Part shown: piece by piece, positions 61,001-64,000 of the stretch
Numbering within the stretch: the first letter of the stretch is position 1
Layout: every line of letters starts with the position of its first letter
DNA from: Holothuria scabra
Lineage: Eukaryota; Echinodermata; Holothuroidea; Aspidochirotida; Holothuriidae
Length of the DNA stretch: 64,000 bases
Direction: 5' to 3'
Assembly: GCA_037179385.1 (NCBI GenBank)
Contig: CM074184.1
Coordinates: 10,992,001 to 11,056,000, forward strand
Notes under the pieces: model-generated
Told to the model about the DNA's origin: nothing
The model's input: only the letters and a program-made list of their open reading frames with translations
Database searches by the model: none
Translations under genes and position numbers: made by a program

Positions 61001-63332
61001 ATGATATTGACAAAAATAACAAACACCAAAACTCAATCCCACAATCCTTTGTGATTGCTATTTGGAAATATGTCTATTGCAGACCTTGCTTGATTTCTAT
61101 CATTAAACGAAGGTTAATATTTTAGCACCGTAACAACTAGGACCAACCAAATTTAAGCTGGAGTGATGTTAGGGATGGCAGTTTACATAAAGGTAAGCCA
61201 CATGAACATGAAACACAATGAAGTAGTCACTCCATTCTTCTTTTAAATCTTGACCAGCATGGAGGAGTGTGAAGCCCTTTGCACCCGACTGGCCATTATG
61301 GTAAATGGATCCATTAAATGCCTGGGCAGTACACAACACCTGAAAAGCCGATTTGGACAAGGTTACACTCTCCTTATCAAAGCATTACCTGATGCACAGG
61401 GTTTTCCAAGAGATATGCAGCCAATCAAAGACTTTATTACACAAAAGTTTGCTGGTATGTAATATTTTGTTTATATTCTAACTATTGCTTAAATTTAACT
61501 TGTGCTCAAAACATATATATGTCCCCCTGCAAAACCTTTTTGCAATACTTTAAGTGTATCTATAATCAGGAATTCCAAAAATATACATTTCAAACTTAAA
61601 CAGGGAAACCAAATGGTCCTACTTCCATTTTGAACAGATATTTCTGAGTTGAGCAATACAATGTTGTGAAGTACATTCACTCAAATAAAATGATAGGTTG
61701 TGCACAAATTTATGATGCCATTCTTGTACAACTCAAATTACCGGTATATTTCTTCCTCAAAGCCATGCAGCTTGTGCCCAAATGTGATCACTGTCTTATT
61801 GTTGTAGGACTCAACTATTGAAGTCCTCCCTAAACATCATGCTATGAAAGAAATCAGGATCTTGATAGTCATACTATCATGCTATTTTGAAAGGAAGTAA
61901 AAGCATGTTAATATGAATCTTACAAGAAGGACATTACAAATTATTGTGCAACAGACTGCTTCAACATGTATTCCACCTCTTTTCAACTCAGCAACATAAC
62001 AAGCTGTGCTGATGGAAACTGAGTAAATGTGGTTCATGTTTTTCAACCTCTTAAAGGAATAATTTTAAAATTCCATACATACATGCTGCTAGAATTGAAT
62101 AGGATATTTTAGCCAATGCTACCCAAGGAAAAGGCATTTTCTCGGGTGGAGCTTGTCTCTGCAATTGCGGCATTTAACCCCCTTTAAACCAACCTTGTTG
62201 CTCTATTGAGCAAATAAGTTTTTGAAGGGGGAAACCCCTTTAACTTTATTGATCTCAAGATACCTGAACAGGAAGTTCTCTGAAAGATCTCTAAAACTTG
62301 CACTATTCACTTCTAGCATCATGAGGTAGACTTGAAAGACTGGAGAAAACCTGAAATACCTTGAAAGATACATGGAAGAATAATAGAGAGAAAATTGTGA
62401 GATTTAGTCATTGTTTCACTACAAGTTTGGGACAACTGTTTTTTGTACTTTAAGTTATCAAACAGTTGGTGCAGCTCGTTGTCAGTTTACTTCATATCCA
62501 TAACAGATGAACATGTACCTGCATTTTGGTATCAAATTTCATTTTTGCAATTTCACGCCCACTCCTGAAATAATACTTTATAGATTATGTGTCACTTATA
62601 TTAGGAAACCAGCATTAAAGCAAAAACCACCTGAACACAATAAGGTATCAAAGTGCTTTATGCAGCATGGATTGAGCAATATACCTTTTTAATTGACAAA
62701 GTATTAGAAACTGCAACTAAATGATACGATAGCTGATTTAGTTACATATGCTTCATATGTATCATGTATGTAAAAGACAGTATCAGCATGTAATAAGCAC
62801 TGTGTCAAAGTTGTAAGCTATAGTTGCTCTTACTTTGCTCTTACACTCATTACAGTAGTAAGAATAACCTGGTGTGATATTGTGATGTATATAGTAACAC
62901 AAGCATGGTGACAGCTGCTGAAACTTTGCTGAGGGGACTGCAGCATCGCGATATTGGCATGGTGCCTCAAGTTTCAGCTCTTAATTGAATCTTCAAAATT
63001 TCTAATAAATATTTAAGGATGTGTTACAAATTTACCAGGATTTACCAGTCTCTATTGTTTGCATTGTCTATAGATTCATATTTGTTTGGATATGATGACA
63101 CTATGTAAATATTTTTCTTCATTTAGGATGTCATTTGAAGGATGAGCATCAAGGCATGGTCCACTACCATATTACAGATACCTCTATATCATGGGCAAAG
63201 ATATTTGGTACCTTAGAGCGGGCCAAGCTCCAGTACGGTATTGAAGATTATTCTGTTAGTCAAACCAGCCTGGAACAAGTATTTCTCAGTTTTGCCAGGA
63301 TGCAAAGGGAAGAAGATGTTCCAGTATTATAG
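27714..63332 (+). CDS. abca3: ABCA3-like ABC transporter, 20 coding exons, 1721 residues
   Basis: Full-length ABCA-subfamily transporter. ABCA3 proteins flip or export phospholipids at lysosome-related membranes (lamellar bodies in vertebrate lung). Join: 27714-28065, 30151-30438, 34108-34352, 39929-40166, 40666-40839, 42664-42845, 44375-44530, 45025-45300, 46911-47066, 48444-48654, 49921-50170, 51604-51746, 52117-52367, 53450-54425, 55966-56168, 56537-56839, 57667-57854, 59663-59833, 61258-61454, 63127-63332; every junction is phase-consistent and the total is 5166 nt. Domain order: TM1 (about 23-43), extracellular loop 1, TM2-6 (from about 265), NBD1 (Walker A GHNGAGKT 571-578, signature LSGGM 670-674, Walker B IIMLDE with D694/E695, H-loop H726), TM7, loop 2, TM8-12, NBD2 (Walker A GVNGAGKT 1431-1438, signature YSGGN 1530-1534, D1554/E1555, H1587). 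An LLLWKN motif (10-15) fits the xLxxKN lysosomal-targeting motif described for ABCA3. No lesion; expected active. Exact orthology within ABCA3-like paralogues is not proven. Confidence 0.95.
28066..30150 (+). other. intron 1
   Basis: GT-AG. Bases 28195-28370 resemble 58255-58425 in intron 17 (CAAGTGATGGTCT, AGTCAGC.ATAACT, TGTGAGGGTTTAG). A 14-bp tandem ATCGCCCAGTTTGA occurs at about 29165-29200. Otherwise nothing. Confidence 0.6.
30151..30438 (+). CDS. abca3: ABCA3-like exon 2: extracellular loop 1
   Basis: Residues 118-213. Acceptor TCCTACACAG|CG; contains NQTVKNTT (potential N-glycosylation) and [14 protein letters not shown]. Donor CCAT|GTAAGT, one base carried over. Confidence 0.92.
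31510..31667 (+). repeat. 79-bp tandem duplication
   Basis: Two nearly identical copies starting AAAATCTGTGTG at 31510 and 31589, differing at only a few positions, so a recent duplication. Confidence 0.9.
32826..33080 (+). repeat. dispersed repeat in intron 2
   Basis: Similar to 1505-1640 at its start and to 30605-30730 at its end (AAGCAGTGACTCCTGGTAA versus AAGCAGTAACTTCTAATAA, TCACATTTGAGAAGAAAAA). Confidence 0.6.
33240..33292 (-). mobile_element. SINE-like fragment
   Basis: Minus strand: GGAGTTTTACAGCCCAGTTT, CCAACAAACCGGTTCAAATT. Partial copy of the family at 14930 and 20800. Confidence 0.45.
34108..34352 (+). CDS. abca3: ABCA3-like exon 3: end of loop 1 and TM2
   Basis: Residues 214-295. 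Contains [27 protein letters not shown], the hydrophobic helix [14 protein letters not shown] and YEKEKRLK. Donor AAG|GTATGG, phase 0. Confidence 0.94.
34353..39928 (+). other. intron 3 (5.6 kb)
   Basis: Largest intron. AT-rich. A short tandem (CAAATTTGAAAAAAAAATC twice) at 38145-38175; 38690-38830 resembles the start of the unusual segment at 45810 in intron 8. No coding sequence seen. Confidence 0.55.
39929..40166 (+). CDS. abca3: ABCA3-like exon 4: TM3-TM4
   Basis: Residues 296-374. [18 protein letters not shown] matches the coupling helix and next helix of ABCA3; ends LLSTFFKK. Donor AAAG|GTAAGT, one base carried over. Confidence 0.94.
40167..40665 (+). other. intron 4
   Basis: 499 bp, GT-AG, nothing else seen. 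Confidence 0.7.
40666..40839 (+). CDS. abca3: ABCA3-like exon 5: TM5
   Basis: Residues 375-432. [20 protein letters not shown] and [15 protein letters not shown]. Acceptor TTTTGCAG|CT; donor ACAG|GTATGT. Confidence 0.94.
40840..42663 (+). other. intron 5
   Basis: No repeat or gene recognised beyond short simple sequence; the 70-100 residue frames here are not conserved text. Confidence 0.55.
42664..42845 (+). CDS. abca3: ABCA3-like exon 6: TM6
   Basis: Residues 433-493. [20 protein letters not shown] and [20 protein letters not shown], the characteristic ABCA 'VFPGxxGxPxPWYF' block before NBD1. Donor ACA|GTAAGG, phase 0. Confidence 0.95.
42883..43070 (+). repeat. dispersed repeat, copy 2 (see 279-480)
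   Basis: Same orientation and order of motifs as 279-480, without a coding frame. Confidence 0.6.
43290..43900 (+). repeat. ~150-160-bp minisatellite with GGTCAAAGGTCA core
   Basis: Core phrases TTTTTGGTGGAGGTCAAAGG at about 43523, TTTTTGTGAAGGTTAAAGGT at about 43673 and TTTTTGGTGGAGGCCAAAGG at about 43831, each followed by TCATTTGGGGTCA-like text and GAGAGGT.AAA, then GTGTGTGGGTTGG and GTAGATGATCCCTA. A partial unit precedes at 43305. The same family occurs inverted at 19800-20310. Confidence 0.8.
43535..43547 (+). promoter_or_regulatory. DR1 motif within the intron 6 minisatellite
   Basis: AGGTCAAAGGTCA, perfect DR1, followed nine bases later by GGGTCA and then AGGTCA. Only sequence resemblance; no evidence of use. 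Confidence 0.4.
44375..44530 (+). CDS. abca3: ABCA3-like exon 7: linker to NBD1
   Basis: Residues 494-545. Begins KSYWCGQK (as in the ABCA3 'SYWCGKP' text), an acidic linker, then [13 protein letters not shown], the first NBD1 strand. Phase 0 at both ends; donor AAAG|GTGAGT. Confidence 0.93.
44531..45024 (+). other. intron 7
   Basis: 494 bp, GT-AG, nothing else seen. Confidence 0.7.
45025..45300 (+). CDS. abca3: ABCA3-like exon 8: NBD1 Walker A and Q-loop
   Basis: Residues 546-637. [20 protein letters not shown], then [20 protein letters not shown]. The exon must end at AAG|GCAAGT because YFFAK joins LKGCPKSR as in the family; the next GT sites would read into a stop at 45313. This makes intron 8 a GC-AG intron. 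Confidence 0.95.
45301..46910 (+). other. intron 8 (GC-AG)
   Basis: Begins GCAAGT and ends TTTCCAG. Carries a TTAAAGG element end at 45664 and the compositionally distinct segment 45810-46390. Confidence 0.85.
45810..46390 (+). repeat. C/T- and CpG-richer insert of unknown class
   Basis: Base composition changes sharply from the AT-rich intron. Its start (TTCACATCGCTGATATATAC, CTAGCACTGCGCCC) resembles 38690-38770 (TTCACTTCGCAGACATATAC, CCAGCACTGCATCC). It ends with the hairpin-like CCCACCAGGAAGGTGGG. Possibly an LTR or retroelement leader; no ends could be defined. Confidence 0.45.
46911..47066 (+). CDS. abca3: ABCA3-like exon 9: NBD1 signature
   Basis: Residues 638-689. [20 protein letters not shown] with the ABC signature LSGGM at 670-674. 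Phase 0 at both ends. Confidence 0.95.
47067..48443 (+). other. intron 9
   Basis: A patch at about 48175-48340 with a TGACGTCA palindrome and more CpG differs from the surrounding AT-rich sequence; otherwise nothing recognised. Confidence 0.5.
48444..48654 (+). CDS. abca3: ABCA3-like exon 10: NBD1 Walker B and H-loop
   Basis: Residues 690-759. [35 protein letters not shown] and [16 protein letters not shown]. Donor TATG|GTGAGA, one base carried over. Confidence 0.95.
48935..49060 (+). pseudogene. decayed duplicate of the exon 10 end with its donor site
   Basis: Aligned to 48558-48675: GATGAAGCAG is identical, then the sequence follows the exon codon by codon with one single-base gap to GGCTCATC..CTT, AAAGAAAA and a donor-like GTGAGC in place of GTGAGA; the match continues into intron text (ATTTTGAGAGAAGG versus ATTTTGAGGAAAGG). 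It has two in-frame stops where Q and L should be. The retained intron text shows a genomic tandem duplication of about 376 bp offset, not a retrocopy. It cannot be a working alternative exon. Confidence 0.85.
49276..49330 (-). other. G-quadruplex-capable polypurine tract
   Basis: The minus strand has runs of five, six, four and three G separated by short A/AGGA loops near 49298-49330. In intron 10, template strand of the gene. Confidence 0.6.
49921..50170 (+). CDS. abca3: ABCA3-like exon 11: after NBD1
   Basis: Residues 760-842. [25 protein letters not shown] and [15 protein letters not shown], the regulatory stretch after NBD1 in ABCA proteins. Donor TCAA|GTAAGT, two bases carried over. 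Confidence 0.95.
50171..51603 (+). other. intron 11
   Basis: A SINE-like fragment in plus orientation near 51120-51175 (GACCCAGTTTCTAACCAATT). No gene seen. Confidence 0.5.
51604..51746 (+). CDS. abca3: ABCA3-like exon 12: variable linker
   Basis: Residues 843-890. Starts VGNGITPE; low-complexity Ser/Glu-rich cytosolic linker between NBD1 and TM7 with little conservation. Supported by splice sites (TTTCTCAG|A, GCAG|GTATGT) and phase. Confidence 0.88.
51747..52116 (+). other. intron 12
   Basis: 370 bp, GT-AG, nothing else seen. Confidence 0.7.
52117..52367 (+). CDS. abca3: ABCA3-like exon 13: TM7
   Basis: Residues 891-974. [20 protein letters not shown] followed by a hydrophobic helix ([20 protein letters not shown]) and the start of extracellular loop 2. 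Donor CAA|GTAAAT. Confidence 0.93.
52368..53449 (+). other. intron 13
   Basis: Contains the fold-back MITE 52525-52633. No gene seen. Confidence 0.65.
52525..52633. mobile_element. fold-back MITE (GGGGCCCGTTCCACAAAG)
   Basis: A nearly perfect 109-bp palindrome: GGGGCCCGTTCCACAAAGAG..ATCTTAAGT against its complement ACTTAAGATTGTGCGTAACT..GGAACGGCCCC, loop about 15-20 nt. No target duplication resolved. Confidence 0.85.
53450..54425 (+). CDS. abca3: ABCA3-like exon 14: loop 2 and TM8-TM11
   Basis: Residues 975-1299, by far the largest exon (976 nt). Starts [15 protein letters not shown]; extracellular [19 protein letters not shown], then several helices ([52 protein letters not shown]) and YCKSNE. 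The fusion of several ancestral exons into one is unusual relative to its neighbours. Donor GAAG|GTAAGA. Confidence 0.95.
54426..55965 (+). other. intron 14
   Basis: Contains the MITE 55187-55374. Otherwise AT-rich without features. Confidence 0.6.
55187..55374. mobile_element. 188-bp MITE with GATATA duplication
   Basis: Ends CAGAGCTGCCAA and complement (TTGGCAGCTCTG), flanked by GATATA at 55181-55186 and 55375-55380. Inside, CTTCCTGAT occurs five or six times. CAGAG ends suggest hAT relatives, though a clean 8-bp duplication is not seen. Confidence 0.8.
55966..56168 (+). CDS. abca3: ABCA3-like exon 15: TM12
   Basis: Residues 1300-1367. [20 protein letters not shown], then [20 protein letters not shown] and a basic stretch. 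Phase 0 donor GAG|GTATGT. Confidence 0.94.
56169..56536 (+). other. intron 15
   Basis: 368 bp, GT-AG, nothing else seen. Confidence 0.7.
56537..56839 (+). CDS. abca3: ABCA3-like exon 16: NBD2 Walker A
   Basis: Residues 1368-1468. EDEDVRNER linker, [32 protein letters not shown]. Donor AAAG|GTACTA, phase 0. Confidence 0.95.
56840..57666 (+). other. intron 16
   Basis: 827 bp, AT-rich, nothing recognised. Confidence 0.6.
57667..57854 (+). CDS. abca3: ABCA3-like exon 17: NBD2 Q-loop
   Basis: Residues 1469-1530. [31 protein letters not shown]. The signature serine codon is split (AG|T). Donor ACAG|GTTGGT, a weaker match to consensus. Confidence 0.94.
57855..59662 (+). other. intron 17
   Basis: Repeat piece 58255-58425 (see intron 1) and a 27-bp tandem duplication (ACTTTTATCACCAGGAGATC..., 58877-58930). 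No gene. Confidence 0.6.
59663..59833 (+). CDS. abca3: ABCA3-like exon 18: NBD2 signature and Walker B
   Basis: Residues 1531-1587. [44 protein letters not shown]. Donor ACAG|GTTGGT; the next serine codon is split. Confidence 0.95.
60148..60362 (+). repeat. dispersed repeat, copy C
   Basis: Inverted match of 21400-21612, covering GTTTCCCACAGATAGATATT to TTTGTTGGAGCATTTGAAA. Confidence 0.75.
60922..61077. mobile_element. fold-back MITE (156 bp)
   Basis: ATAGACCTATTTCCAAATAG..CAAAGGATTGTGGGAT..AGTTTTGG.GT pairs with its complement at the right end over about 55 bp each side. Target duplication not resolved. Confidence 0.85.
61258..61454 (+). CDS. abca3: ABCA3-like exon 19: NBD2 H-loop
   Basis: Residues 1588-1653. 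[40 protein letters not shown]. Donor GCTG|GTATGT, one base carried over. Confidence 0.95.
61455..63126 (+). other. intron 19
   Basis: 1.67 kb, AT-rich, nothing recognised. Confidence 0.55.
63127..63332 (+). CDS. abca3: ABCA3-like exon 20: C-terminus
   Basis: Residues 1654-1721 and stop TAG (63330-63332). [20 protein letters not shown] and [19 protein letters not shown] are near-diagnostic of ABCA3 C-termini. Confidence 0.96.
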
Positions 63333-63730
63333 TGACACTACAATGGTGTGTACCTAAGATATATAGAAGTATATACAGATACAATTGCTCCTTTGTCTAA
63401 GTATGTGAGACTGTTGCCTCATGTCAGTGACAGTTCCGGATTTGGCTCAAGTGTGAGTTTCAAATTTCAGCTGGCAAGCCAAAAGTTTAAGAAGAGGTCA
63501 GAGGTCATTTTGTAAGTTTTTCCTTGATTGATTTTTATATTTTCAAGATTGAATAGAGACTTCATGAGAATATTAAATAGTGGAACCAAATACATATATT
63601 TAATTGTAGTTTAAAAAATTTTAAGTCAACATTTAGTTCGTTATTCAATTTTTGTGATTTTTAGGATTAATCTGTTATTTTTCATGGTCATGATTCGTTT
63701 CTGCAATAAAGTTTTAGAATGTGTTATCAG
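63333..63730 (+). other. 3' untranslated region (inferred)
   Basis: From the stop codon to shortly after the polyadenylation signal at 63705. Carries the motif AGGTCAGAGGTCA at 63495-63507 (DR1 with G spacer). Confidence 0.6.
63705..63710 (+). terminator. polyadenylation signal AATAAA
   Basis: AATAAA 373 bp after the stop, followed within about 20 bp by a GT-rich stretch (GTTTTAGAATGTGTT). A second AATAAA at 63971-63976 is an alternative. Confidence 0.6.
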
Positions 63731-64000
63731 ATGTGAATTATAGAAAACCCATATCTTAGCTACAAACATATATGCTATAATACCTCAGGCAAAATTTAGC
63801 AACTTACAGGTCCTCTTTGAAGAGAACCTTGTGTTGTGTTCAGTCAGAATTGTTTCAACTGGTAGGATCAGTGTTGTATTAAACTCACAACTGGTGTCAG
63901 AGTGCTGAAGAAATACTTTGCATGACAAATTCTTGGGAATTTTTTCTTTTCCAGTTGGAAGTCTGACCTTAATAAAGAGTTATAACTTGGCAATTGTTAT
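63731..64000. other. 3' flank
   Basis: No feature besides the second AATAAA. Confidence 0.5.

Larger units (their letters stand above)
59834..61257 (+). other. intron 18
   Basis: Holds dispersed repeat copy C (60148-60362) and a fold-back MITE (60922-61077). Confidence 0.65.

Overview
This is animal nuclear DNA: an intron-rich gene on the + strand plus a dense field of decayed transposable elements. The repeat style (hAT and TTAA-type miniature elements, an OTU-carrying Helitron, AGGCCTA-rich low-complexity DNA, minisatellites with GGTCAAAGGTCA cores) and the 1:1 match to ABCA3 suggest a marine invertebrate deuterostome, most likely an echinoderm. That assignment is inference; no species-diagnostic sequence was seen.

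Layout. (1) 1-27713 holds no intact gene that I can support. It contains a U2 snRNA fragment (36-84), nested TTAA- and TA-type elements (1742-2305), a family of about 180-bp tandem units (3.7-4 kb and 5.2-6.3 kb), and a Helitron graveyard at about 4.3-13.7 kb. The graveyard has at least three broken copies of a Helitron that encodes a basic N-terminus, an OTU-type cysteine-protease-like segment and the start of the Helitron replicase region; two copies lie head to head around a separate 272-bp repeat. Then follow a decayed 14.3-15.6 kb array, a TIR element (16297-16864), three elements with perfect 8-bp target duplications typical of hAT transposons (17547-18870, 19357-19529, 24391-25920), SINE-like copies and other dispersed repeats. 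(2) 27714-63332 is one complete gene for an ABCA-subfamily lipid transporter close to ABCA3. I reconstruct 20 coding exons whose phases all agree, giving 5166 nt and 1721 residues (human ABCA3 has 1704). Both ATP-binding cassettes are complete. Intron 8 uses a GC donor; all other introns are GT-AG. (3) 63333-64000 is the 3' UTR and flank, with a polyadenylation signal at 63705.

The gene is ordinary in architecture. The less expected points are in its surroundings: a decayed duplicate of the end of exon 10 with its splice donor in intron 10; minisatellites carrying perfect nuclear-receptor DR1 motifs; the inverted Helitron pair; and a nested insertion whose empty target site survives in a paralogous repeat 15 kb away. 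I found no sign of a wholly new biological system; the Helitron/OTU complex at 4.3-13.7 kb is the best place to look further.
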